From: Cyathus striatus
Lineage: Eukaryota > Basidiomycota > Agaricomycetes > Agaricales > Nidulariaceae
Direction of reading: 5' to 3'
Assembly: GCA_025738555.1 (NCBI GenBank)
Contig: JAOVFP010000018.1
Span: forward strand, 806,001-870,000
DNA length: 64,000 bases
Positions 33,053-42,699 of this stretch are shown here, one piece after another; the first letter of the stretch is position 1, and every line of letters begins with the position of its first letter. The notes under the pieces are model-generated. The model had not been told where the DNA came from and did no database searches. It worked only from the letters and a program-made list of their open reading frames with translations. Both the position numbers and the translations under genes were made by a program.

Positions 33053-34839
33053 ATGCCTCCTTCTACGTCGCTGTTCCCGTTCTCCCAGAAAACCTATCTC
33101 CGGAGGAACTTAAGGAAAAACTTTGGGAGAGTTACCAAGCACGTCTTCGTGATCAGACTCCAGCGACGGCGTTGGGACAAAGCGAGGGAGTTACTGAGAC
33201 GATTGGAAAGGAACAGGGGGAGAAAACTGAGGACGAGAGCGACGACGAGGATGATGAGAAGGAGGAAAGTGACGAGGTCATGGTGAAGAAGGAGTATGGT
33301 GGTGAGGAAGAGTTGGAGGGTTCTGATGAGGAGGGGAAGAGGATGAAGATGACGACGATGGAGAAAGTACCCGTAGCAAGAGCAACAACGCCGACGATCC
33401 CGACGATCTGCCCATCCTGCCTAACGAAGAGGATAACGCCGGACAGGATATGGATGTGGAGGGAACTTTGGCTGAGAGCCAAACGTTGAGGACTCAAGAC
33501 ATGGATGTCGACCCTCCAGCTCAGGAGGAAACGGGCGAGAGTATTTTGGACCGGGTGCGCAATATTTATCTCCAGCGCACAAGGGAAGCTCCTGAGACTA
33601 CAGCCCAGCGCGATGCTCACTTTGCCCAAGCGAGGGCAGAGTATGAGGGTGTAGTCACAAGGTTTGGAGTCGAACGTTTTCGCCAGCAGGATCTAGCAGT
33701 AGCCTTACAACTTCACAGAGAACAGGACGAGGCCATCTTTAGTATCCCGGTGAAGCCATCGCGTCCGGTGTTGGCTGTGGTTCATGACGCGGCGGTGGTG
33801 ATGGGAGTCTCGGAGGTAAGTAGGGTTCTGCCGGAGCAAAACTCAAAAATAACTTCTACTCAAAAGGTAGGAGATCACTTTCACCGTTTTGGCCGGGCTG
33901 TTCAACGTTTGAACCAGGACATCGAGGAGCGTAGTCGTACTGATACGCCTGTGATCGAGATGGGAGAGGCAGAGGGTAGAGGCGAACCGGAACAAACGAA
34001 CGTCGAACCGGAAGAAGTGGCAAGTAACCAGTCTTCGCCTGCCAGGCCGCCTCTCAAGCGTCCACGTACCGGAACTGGCCCCAAAAGGGCTAGTAGGCCT
34101 CGAGTCAGTGGTCGAGCACGTGGTCGTGGCCGAGCTGCCACTCGAAGTTCAAGGGCGACCAGCAAGGCCACTATTGAAGATTCTGACGAAGAGGCAGACG
34201 GGGAAAATGTTAGAAATGACAATAACGCCGAACACGAAGATGATGGTGAAGCGTCGAAGGGGAATACAGTCGGGGAAGATGAGTCTGAGCCGGAGCAAGT
34301 AAGAGGCAAGGGTAAGGCGAAGGGAAAAGGTAAAGGCAATGAAAAGCCTAGGATACCGCCTTGTTATCTTGAGCCGGTGGATCGATGCCCAGAGTGCGAG
34401 AAGAGGGGCTTATCGCCTTGTATAGTCAACGTCAAGTAAGTCTCTTTTTGTTTTACCTAACTCCGGAACTAATGGTCTTCATAGCGGCAAAATCACCAAG
34501 GGAGTCCGGGCCTGCGATTATTGCAGGGTACACAAGGCCAAGTGCTTTGAAGAGCCTCTTACCCGTGGCCGTGTATGGCCAGTAGAGGAAGGACCCAATG
34601 GCTCTGGGAGCTCGTCTGGGGGATCTTTTCCTCCTGACGCTCTTGAAGCCATCCGGAACTTGGTGGAAACGAACAAGGTCAACTCGGAGTTAGTGAGAGA
34701 GAATTCGGCGTTGATGAGGCAAGCCATGGGTGTATGGGAATCGATTGCAGAGAGGTTGGGAACATTGCTGAGTGCAATGCCTGGGGCTGATACTTCGGCG
34801 GAGATTGATGAATCCGGAAGTGAAGAAGAGGAAGAGTGA
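33053..34839 (+). CDS. Antisense accessory gene of the chromovirus, with zinc-cluster-like motif
   Basis: Runs opposite to gag-pol, between integrase and the 3' LTR. ATG at 33053. The frame carrying EELKEKLWESYQARLRDQ and a Glu/Asp-rich stretch gives way near 33335 to the frame EEDEDDDDGESTRSKSNNAD that continues to 34435; two frame changes (near 33080 and 33335) mean introns or indels. A clean 49-nt intron (34436-34484) joins CPECEKRGLSPCIVNV in frame to GKITKGVRACDYCRVHKAKC, giving Cx2Cx7C plus Cx2Cx6C. The second half copies the start of a fungal Zn2Cys6 cluster. Other parts are an acidic region, RGRGRAATRSSR basic segments, KGKAKGKGKGN, a C-terminal leucine-rich helix and a Glu tail. Probably a nuclear DNA-binding protein. 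Its role in the element is unknown. Confidence 0.7.
34436..34484 (+). other. Spliceosomal intron inside the antisense gene
   Basis: GTAAGTCTC at 34436 to ATAG at 34481-34484. Splicing restores the zinc-cluster-like frame. It can persist because it is antisense to the genomic RNA that is reverse transcribed. Confidence 0.7.
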
Positions 34840-34964
34840 GCCGGGAGAAATGTAGCTACCGCGGGAAAAATGTATTTTTGTATTTATTGAACTTTGAATT
34901 GTTTTTGGCGTATGAGTTTTCTAAGAGAAGAAGCGGATGAAAATGAGTTAAAGCGGAACAAAAT

Positions 34965-37900
34965 CTATGGTGTGTCTGGGCTGGGCTTATCAGGGTATTT
35001 AGAATGGAACTCCTCGATAAGTTCAACAGCGTGCTCTAGCTCTGTGGCAGCTAACCAAGTTAACTCTTCATCGGTGCCTTCATATCCAGACCAGCGGACC
35101 AGATAACGAAGTTTACATTTGCACCGACGATCTAACTTGGAGTCACAAATTTCACTGACTTCGTACTCGATGTCGCCATCAAGTTCCACTGGAGGCGGCG
35201 GAGATATTTCTCGTTCAGGGAAAGGATTTTCTGTGGCTGGCTCGAGCATAGAGACGTGGAAGACAGGATGTACTGAACGAAAGTTCGTGGGGAGGCGTAA
35301 GGTACGAGAGTGGGATCCAGTCTCGGCAATAATCTCATATGGACCATAATACTTCTCAGCAAACTTTTTTGCGGGACGAGTAGTTTTAAAGAACTTAGCG
35401 CGGACAAAAGCCTTTGTTCCAACCTTGAACTCCGGAGCTGGCAACCGACGGTTGTCTGCTCCAACTTGATAATGCTTTTGAGCAAGTGCTATTTCAGTTT
35501 TGAGGAGCTCGTGAAGTTCTTGGAGGTCAACGGCAAATTCCCGTGCTTTAGCTGCAGTAACGTCTCGTTCCGGATGAACTGTTATTGCTGGATGATAACC
35601 CTTGTTGGCGAAGAAGGGGGTTGTATTAGTGGTCGAGCTCGGTGTATTATTATACGTGAACTCAGCGAGAGGGAGTAGAACGGCCCAATTATCTTGCTGG
35701 TAATTGCAGTATATTCGAACATACTGTTCTAATACTTGGTTGATCCGTTCTGTTTGTCCATCGCCCTCTGGGTGGTAACCAGAGGTAAAGTGTAACTTCA
35801 TGTCAAGCACTTTGCCTAATGAACGAAAGAAGTGAGAGATGAATTCTGAACCTCTGTCAGAAGTAACATGTCCTGGAACACCATGTTTAGAAAAACGTGC
35901 AAGACAAAGAGTTGAGCGAGTTGAGCGGAGGTGATGGTGTTATAACAGGGAATGAATATTGCCTGCTTGCTGAAACGATCTACAACGACCAGTACGGAGT
36001 TATACTCTTCTGAACCGGATTTAGGCAGCGTCTCGATGAAATCCATGGATATTGAACTCAAGGGCGAGCCGGAATTGGAAGTTGTTTCAATGTGCCATAG
36101 GGTCGATGTCTTTGGGGTTTAGATCGCATGCAAGTTGTACAGGACTTACAATAATCCTTGATATAAGTACGTAGTCCAGGCCAAGTATATTCACGCCTAA
36201 TGATGGACAGGGTCTTGTTTTGACCGGGGTGTCCAGCGAGGATGTGATCGTGCTTGTACTGAAGAACGCGAAGGCGAAGGGAATTGTCATTGGGAACATA
36301 GATACGTTCGTCGAGACGGAGTAATTTGTCCGTTCCGACTGACCAACGACCAGTGGGATCTCGGAGATGAATAGCAGCAACGGTGTCAGTAGGTTGAGCG
36401 ATCAAGATATCATGATGAAGTTGCTCAACGTCCATAACCATGCTAGCTCCGAGGATGGGTAGAAAGAGAATAGTAGCTCGCAATGAAGTAGTAAGTTGTT
36501 CTTGAGTGAAAACTGGCCTAAAGTTATGCGGATTGACTTTGGCATAGTCGTTATCCCCCTCTTTAGGATAGACGTCCCAGCGTCTAGTTAAAGCGTCTGG
36601 TTTAGCTCCGAGTTTCCCCGGACGAAAACGAATAACTAAATTGAATTGAGAAAGAGACTCTGACCAACGAGCTTGACGGCGAGTAAGAATTTTGGTGGTA
36701 GAAAAGTATTCGAGGTTCTTGTGATCTGTGACCACGTCGATTGGAATACCTGAACCCTCCAAGTAATGCCGCCATACTTTAAAAGCTTCGAAGATAGCTA
36801 GGAGTTCTTTGTCATGGGTGTCGTAATTTAACTCCGGGGCAGTGAAGGTCCTGGAGTGGAATGCTATAGGGTGGATATCGCCATCGTCAGCGATGATAGA
36901 GAGAATAGCTCCTAGTGCATAGTCTGAAGCATCGGTCTCTACTATAATCTGCGCATCTGGCACCCAGTGTGTAAGCACTGGAGCAGTACTGAAAGCATCT
37001 TTCAGATGTTTGAACGCCGCACGGCATGCGGGGGTAAAATCCCACTTCAAACCCTTTCGGGTAAGACGTGTTAACGAAACGACAATATCCGAATAATCCC
37101 GGATGAAACGTCGATAGAAATTGGCGAAGCCAAGGAAAGACTGAACGTCTTTCACTTTTCTAGGCTCAGGCCAATCCTGAATCGTTTGGACTTTGTCCTT
37201 AGACATTGTGAGGCCGTACGGAGAAAGAACGTAACCGAGGTACTCAACAGATTCTGTGTGGAATTCACACTTATCCGCCCGGGCATAAAGACCATGCTTC
37301 CGTAATCGACGCAAGACTTCTTTAACGTGTCGACGGTGTTCCTCGATGTTATTTGAGTAGATAAGGATGTCATCGAGGTAAACTATTACGCACACGTCAA
37401 GTAAATCTTTGAAGATATCGTTCATAAAACGTTGAAAAGCTGCCGGCGCGTTGGTAAGTCCAAATGGCATTACTAGCCATTCAAAAGAGCCATAACGAGT
37501 GCGAAAGGCAGTCTTCCATTCATCTCCGTCAGTAATACGGACAAGATGGTAAGCGTGGCGAAGGTCGATTTTAGAATAAATTCGAGCCTTGCGAGGGCTA
37601 TCAAGGAGGTCGGCAATGAGAGGGAGAGGGTACCTGTCCTTCTTGGAGATGGCATTAAGTCCACGAAAATCGACACAAAGCCGAAGTGAACCATCCTTCT
37701 TCCGGACGAAAAGCACTGGTGCCCCGTGCGGAGAACGTGAAGGACGTATAAAGCCAATGCGAAGATGTTCGTCTATGAACTGTCGCAGTGATCCAAGCTC
37801 GGATTGAGAAAGAGAGTACACCGTACCAACTGGAGGGGCAGTGCCCTCATCCAGGTTGATTTTGAGATCGTAAGGACGGTGTGGAGCAAGTGTATCTGCT

Positions 37901-38426
37901 CGGGTTTTGCTGAAGACGTCAGCAAACTCGTGGTATTCCGAGGGAACATTAGAAAGGTCAATGGTCTCTGTGGTCATAGCAGCAGCAGCAGACGCAGAGA
38001 CTACAGCACCGAGATGTATCCTGAAGGTTTGAGACCCTTCAAGTTTGCTAGCTCTAAGAAACGCGGCAGCGTTGATCATAGAGATGCTCGGAGGTGGAAG
38101 TGAATCCGACGGAGGAAATGATGGCTCATCTGGTGAAGTATGTGGCAACGAAGGAATATCCTTCGGAACAGGGGTCGACGGGAGCGGAGTAGATTCTTCT
38201 GTAGCAGTGGTTTGGAAGCGAAGTATGCGTCTCTGTACCCAGTCAATCAACGGATTGTATTGGGTGAGCCAGTTAAATCCTAGAACCACGGAGCAAGAAG
38301 AATCAAGCGGAGTCACATATAGTGCAAGGGAAATACATTCACCAGATGGAAACGTTACAGGTAAATTTATACACTCTGTAAGCATAGAATTTGTGGTGCC
38401 GTCAAACAGTCGTAATGCTATCGGGG
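34965..38426 (-). CDS. pol: pol: rest of protease, reverse transcriptase, RNase H, integrase, chromodomain (frameshifted)
   Basis: The largest frame (38385-36058) has the RT core (CVDFRGLNAISKKDRYPLP, MPFGLTNAPAAFQ, VIVYLDDILIYS), RNase H (VETDASDYALGAILS, VTDHKNLEYF) and the integrase HHCC zinc finger (HILAGHPGQNKT, CKSCTTC). A one-base shift at about 36060 moves into the frame with SMDFIETLP (first integrase Asp). A second shift in a T run at about 35900 moves to the frame with HVTSDRGSEFISHF (second Asp) and PEGDGQTERINQVLEQYV (catalytic Glu). The C-terminus is a chromodomain (LRYLVRWSGYEGTDEELTW), which in chromoviruses directs integration to marked chromatin. Stop at 34965. All catalytic motifs are present but spread over three frames. 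Confidence 0.93.
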
Positions 38427-38654
38427 TTATTGGAGTGGTAGGTAGGTGATTTGTCCGAACGAAAACGAATCAATGAAACAATGAGTAGAACCGGAGTCAA
38501 TGAGGGCAGCATAGGTAAGAATAGTGTTCGGTGTTACATGAGATGGAGAGGTGAGCGGTATATGTACAGCCTGGGGATCAGAAAGAGCGGACGCGTTAAG
38601 TCTTACCTCCATATGAGCACAAGGAGAGGAACGCGGCCCTCGACTTGTGCGGAG
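38427..38654 (-). CDS. Protease region, in frame with gag behind a UAA codon
   Basis: The frame continues in register from gag after the single TAA at 38657-38655. The aspartic protease signature is ALIDSGSTHCFID (DSG). It runs into a stop at 38429. The continuation (TNHLPTTPITPIALRLFDGT) is in the pol frame, so there is a one-base shift near 38455. Family members keep these two parts in one frame. Confidence 0.75.
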   Translation of the reverse strand, partial: LRTSRGPRSSPCAHMEVRLNASALSDPQAVHIPLTSPSHVTPNTILTYAALIDSGSTHCFIDSFSFGQITYLPLQ

Positions 38655-40355
38655 TTACAAGGACCGCGCTCTATTTTTTGAACTCCCTTTCTTGGGGCTC
38701 AACGAGGCAGACGCCTCGGGGGAAATAGCAGCTGCATGGGCTCTTGCAGCTGTGGAGGTAGCCTTGCGGCAATCCTTGGCCATGTGGCCAGGCCTGGCAC
38801 AAAACAAGCAGAGCTTGTTATCCAAGCGACGCTTGCGTTCCTCTGGGAGTAACTTGCCATCAGGCCCAAGCTTACCAGTTAGGTCAGGAGCCTGAGAGGC
38901 AGGAGGCCTAGGTTGGCTCCTGTTGGGTCTGTGGGGCGAAGAACCAGAGGAAGTGCTGGGAGGGTTTATCCGAGCAGTACTAGAGGTTGAGGCCGCCGGC
39001 CTAGAGGGAAACGTTCCCCAGCGCTGATTACTAGCAGCCGGAGGAAAGGTCCTCGTAGGCGGAGCAGGAAGCTTATGGCGCCTTTCCTCAATGGAACGCT
39101 CAGTGTAGCGCTCCCAGTGATGCTGATCGAAACCTTGGGCCAAAGCCTTCATGGGTTGAAGGGATTCGGGTCGAGGGATTTCCCTACCCGAGATCTTGTC
39201 CTTAATGCGTGGACAGAGACCGTAGTAGTATTGCGAGGTGAGGGAAGGATCGTCCCAGTTCAACAAGGTAGCGTACTTGTTGAAATCGATTTCGTACGAA
39301 GTGATGCGATGGTGGTTTTCCATCTTCAATGCACGAATCTCTAATTCAGCTTCTGCGCGCGGGTTAGTTTGACCGAAATGAGTCCGGAGCAAACTAACGA
39401 AAAAGAGCCAATCGTCCATCCAGCGCTCATAAACGTCCTCGTCGAGGTGCGTACTAAACAACGCCCCTGCAGCTCCCCTGAGGAAAGTCAAAGTATAATC
39501 GACTTTCGCCTGGTCACTGTTGTAGAGATGGGGGTTGTTTCTAAAATTCAAGCGGCACTGAGTCAAGAAAGCATCTAGCTTGTCGGTGCTAGAGCCATCA
39601 AAAATATCAGGCGCGTGAACTTTCTTGTCGCGTGGTGAAGGAGGGGGAGGTGGTCGTTCCATGATGCGCTCTACAATGGTAGTGAGAGCGCCGACCACAT
39701 CCTCTCCATCATAACGGCGTCGACGAGAGTGGCGTGAGGATGCGCGAGATGAGCCATGAGATGAGGGAACAGAACCTCCATTTGGGCCAGGTCCTCCAGG
39801 AGAAATTCCTCCAGGGCCTGCAGGATCATTGTGATCCGAGGGAGGTACTTCATCCTCGACATCGCCAAACTGAGAATCATTATCAGAGGGCTCATGATTG
39901 GAGCCGTCATCAGAAGGTTCATAACCATTGCCCCCGTTGCCATTATCTCCTGGTGGTGGTGGTGGCGGAGCGCTCCCAGCACCTGAAGGTATAGGTGCTT
40001 TAGGGGGTGCTAGAACCGGAGTTGTAGCTCGTGGGTCGGAGTCAATGGTGGCATGTGGGACGAGTGTCGGGTCAAAAGGAAATACTAATGGCATAGGTCG
40101 GGCAGTGCTGACGTACTCGAATGCTGGTTGCAGCACACGTTGAGCGCGTCCGGCCGAGATGGGAATTCTTGAGACCAATGCACTGGCCGATTCCGGAACA
40201 GGAGAACGAGAGACAGAAAGAGGCCTAGGGACGGCCGGAGTACTGGTGGCAGTAGCAGATTGCTGTGAAGCCAAACGGTTACTGCGTCGGGCTTGCAGTG
40301 GAACAGTCCGCTGCTGGTGACTGCGTTGGTGTGCAGTTTCAGTACGTGTAGCCAT
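38655..40355 (-). CDS. gag: gag polyprotein
   Basis: ATG at 40355, 566 aa, intact. The N-terminal third is low-complexity (Ser, Pro, Gly; basic near the start). The capsid region follows: VHAPDIFDGSSTDKLDAFLT, QAKVDYTLTFLRGAA and ERWMDDWLFFVSLLRTHFG, which match the retrotransposon gag family. A C-terminal CCHC zinc knuckle CLFCARPGHMAKDC (about residues 518-531) would package RNA. It ends at TAA 38657-38655. Confidence 0.93.
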   Translation of the reverse strand: MATRTETAHQRSHQQRTVPLQARRSNRLASQQSATATSTPAVPRPLSVSRSPVPESASALVSRIPISAGRAQRVLQPAFEYVSTARPMPLVFPFDPTLVPHATIDSDPRATTPVLAPPKAPIPSGAGSAPPPPPPGDNGNGGNGYEPSDDGSNHEPSDNDSQFGDVEDEVPPSDHNDPAGPGGISPGGPGPNGGSVPSSHGSSRASSRHSRRRRYDGEDVVGALTTIVERIMERPPPPPSPRDKKVHAPDIFDGSSTDKLDAFLTQCRLNFRNNPHLYNSDQAKVDYTLTFLRGAAGALFSTHLDEDVYERWMDDWLFFVSLLRTHFGQTNPRAEAELEIRALKMENHHRITSYEIDFNKYATLLNWDDPSLTSQYYYGLCPRIKDKISGREIPRPESLQPMKALAQGFDQHHWERYTERSIEERRHKLPAPPTRTFPPAASNQRWGTFPSRPAASTSSTARINPPSTSSGSSPHRPNRSQPRPPASQAPDLTGKLGPDGKLLPEERKRRLDNKLCLFCARPGHMAKDCRKATSTAARAHAAAISPEASASLSPKKGSSKNRARSL

Positions 40356-40396
40356 TGGAAGAAAACAAAAACAAGCGGAGAAGATTCAAGGAAGTG

Positions 40397-40406
40397 AGTT
40401 TCGAAT
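40397..40406 (-). promoter_or_regulatory. Primer binding site, complementary to the predicted 5' end of the element's own RNA
   Basis: Minus strand ATTCGAAACT, 2 nt inside from the LTR edge. Its complement AGTTTCGAAT occurs in the LTR (40658-40649, minus strand), 33 nt downstream of TATATAAA (40691-40684), where transcription should begin. This is the layout of Tf1/sushi-type self-priming, in place of a tRNA primer. Confidence 0.65.
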
Positions 40407-40408
40407 AC

Positions 40409-41083
40409 TGTCACGTCCAGTTCCAACTACTAAGGGTTGAACAACGAAGAAGGGTCTAACGATGAGAGAGCACGTAAATAAATGGCTCGGGGTAACGAAC
40501 GAAGTACGGGAGTAATGGAACGTTGGCTTCAACTTATATGTTGCGCCCCTTGAACTTCTCGTTCCGTATTTAGAAGAAGGCGGAGCTGATGCTGATAACT
40601 CGGAGTTGGAACAAGTCCCAAGCGAAGGAAAGGGTATTAACGTAGTTGATTCGAAACTGTAGTCTACTTACAATATAGAGTAGTTTATATAGTATTTACT
40701 TTGTCCCGGATGCGGAGGGAGTTAGTGTCTATGGGTTTGTGGCATACTGAGGGATAAGTAACTCCAGAGAATGTAGACTACAGTAGACTAGTTTCACGCC
40801 TCTAGATTACAGTCAACGTATAACGCCGATAGTTACGGTGATGACGAGGAACGGGGTAAAACTAATGGGGACGGGAGTTATAGAATGAACTAGAAAGAAT
40901 GGAAAGGCATAGAACGAATAGTAGTAATAAAGGGAAGGGACAAGTAAACAATGACAAGTAAACATTAAGTAAGTAAGAGTTCCTTTTATAACAAACGTAT
41001 ACAGTCCGGAGGAAACGTACAATCCTCGGATGAAAACATAACAGACTTGCGTCGGTCCTATGGGCTTTGTCACGGATATGACA
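40409..41083 (-). repeat. 5' LTR of the chromovirus
   Basis: 675 bp, TG...CA ends. In element orientation it contains TATATAAA (40691-40684) and the predicted RNA start near 40658. Confidence 0.95.
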
Positions 41084-41919
41084 CTCGCTGACAACAATTT
41101 CAATCAATCTATCAACTTGGTTGTACGGAGACTGCAAGTCATTGTTTAACTGCTTAGCCTTGCCTACCCTTCGTATTTTTCGTGGAATTGGAATTCCTCA
41201 CGCTTACATTTCAAGATTCATTGCCCGGCATCCTCTATTGGAGGCAATTGACATTGGAAAATGTCGCTTGTCTAGTTGTCCTCTTCGCCGTGCGAAATGG
41301 CTTTGACTCCTAAATGAATCTGCTGGTGTGCCCTGTGTTTTGAATATCGGAAACCCCCAAAACATTAGATGGATATCTCTTCATATTGAGCACTCTTCCC
41401 TGTTCTTAAAAGATCAAATCCCAGATTTTGTTGCAGTTAGGATTGTCCACCTAGACCTTTCGAATGCAGATAGCGAAATATTTCGAAAAGTATTACGCCA
41501 CATGCCAAACATTCATCGTCTTGAACTTTATGAGTTCAATCCGCCTGTAAGCTTGTCCACTATACGTTACTGTTCTTTCTGACTTTCCGATACTCTAGAT
41601 GCATTACAAAATTGATTATTTAGCCATTCTACGTGCATCACTGCGAGGCTTGAAGCAATTAAAAGAGCTGACGTGGAGAACAAAGCAGAAACTAGTCCAG
41701 CCATCTGGCTGCATGCTCTATGAGAGGATACTTATCGAACATTTGGCTGGTGATCCGCATGATCGGAATTTCCTTCTGAACTTGAAGGACATTCGACTCT
41801 ACTACCCCACTGAAACACCTAACTATGAGCAGACCAGCTGGTGGAAATGTGCTGATTTTGAATGGGGAAGGACAAGGGGCTTCTTGATGGAAGTTGGGGA
41901 CCCTACCATCATTGCTTAA
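41084..41919 (+). pseudogene. 3' part of the LRR/F-box-like gene split by the chromovirus
   Basis: Continues the frame of 32023-32206 after one CTCGC copy: LYGDCKSLFNCLALPTLRIF, ISRFIARHPLLEAIDIGKC. TGA at 41304-41306 (KWL*LLNES) interrupts the same frame, which then stays open (NIRWISLHIEHSSLFL, RIVHLDLSNADSEIFRKVL, NIHRLELYEF) to a donor at 41547. An intron 41547-41598 follows, then the last exon 41599-41919 (GLKQLKELTWRTKQKL ... DPTIIA). Hydrophobic beta-strand/helix alternation is LRR-like. The gene is inactivated by the insertion and independently by the TGA. Confidence 0.7.
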
Positions 41920-42119
41920 TCTAACTGAATTTCTTGGCCCAATTTTCGACTTTCCATGTACAACACAACTTCTTACTGTTACAAACCTCGAGCTTTCCCC
42001 TTATTAACATCATTATATTTTAGTTTAGCTGGTTTTGTGTGGCATTTATTAAGTTTTCAGTCAGGTTCCGAAGATTATATATTTCCCATCTCTAGGCCTT
42101 GGAAGATGTAAAGACCTTT
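41920..42119. other. Intergenic
   Basis: No supported feature. Confidence 0.3.
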
Positions 42120-42540
42120 GATACATAGAATGTTACAAAACAGCATAGGAAATAGTTCGAGTGGTGGAGCCTAGCTCTGACGTCAAGCATGAATGAATAC
42201 AACAGACAATGGAACTGGCCTTTCATATATTCAAAGGAGGGTATTTTTAAACCTGCACGACTTCACAAAGCCATTTAAAATCCTTTCAGATCGATTGCCA
42301 CTTATTTCCAATGTACGGAAAATCATGATAATACGATGTTGGAATATCATGACAAACACCTGGTCAAAGAAAAGGCAAATGTACAAAATAAATCAACTAA
42401 AGGACGAGCTTGATCATAAAAATGAAGTAGGGTGTTTTTAAATACTAAACATCTTAACAGCTAATGCATTAGTAAAACGTACAGGAAAATCTTGATCTCT
42501 AGACATGTCTATGACAACAAAGAAATGCTAGTCCGGTAAA
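42120..42540 (+). pseudogene. Chimeric fragment with a copy of the 15.7-kb small coiled-coil gene
   Basis: 42375-42500 reproduces MYKINQLKDELDHKNEV, the end of exon 2 (MYKINKLQDKLDHKNE in the parent), plus the following intron and AGGAAAATC acceptor side. After that it matches sequence from the 3' flank of the parent (GACTAGTCCAGTAAA-like). A central part is deleted. The upstream 42200-42360 stretch (LRR-like, LPLISNVRKIMIIRCWN) is of other origin. Confidence 0.6.
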
Positions 42541-42699
42541 CATACGTCATACTTATTACCTTTTTTGATGAGTACAAAGAGAATGTTCATAATCAAAGGT
42601 CATAAAGTTTATATAACATGAGATCTTAAAGGTTCATATTTTCGTTCTCGCACCCTTCAAGTCATTTCTCGAATTTCCCTGGGATTTACCTGTCTATAC

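Larger units (their letters stand above)
32207..41083 (-). mobile_element. Ty3/Gypsy chromovirus (LTR retrotransposon), complete, recent
   Basis: LTRs at 32207-32882 and 40409-41083 begin TGTCACGTCC and end GGATATGACA. They differ at four substitutions and one G-run indel that I can see, so the insertion is young. The 5-bp target duplication CTCGC is at 32202-32206 and 41084-41088. The coding order on the minus strand is gag, protease, RT, RNase H, integrase, chromodomain, typical of chromoviruses. An extra plus-strand gene lies between integrase and the 3' LTR. Despite the young LTRs, pol has three apparent frameshifts, so this copy is probably not autonomous unless these are sequence errors at short homopolymers. 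Confidence 0.95.

Noticed and set aside
33902..34339. Minus-strand open frame of 145 codons opposite the antisense gene
   Set aside because: Ser/Pro/Leu-rich mirror of the acidic and basic plus-strand codons; no own motif.
39734..40143. Plus-strand open frames inside gag
   Set aside because: Shadows of the low-complexity N-terminal gag region.
19997..41306. TGA read as selenocysteine or a reassigned codon
   Set aside because: Other genes here end at TGA (for example 24009, 34839), affected genes are repeats or already broken, and one case is shown to be CGA-to-TGA between tandem units.
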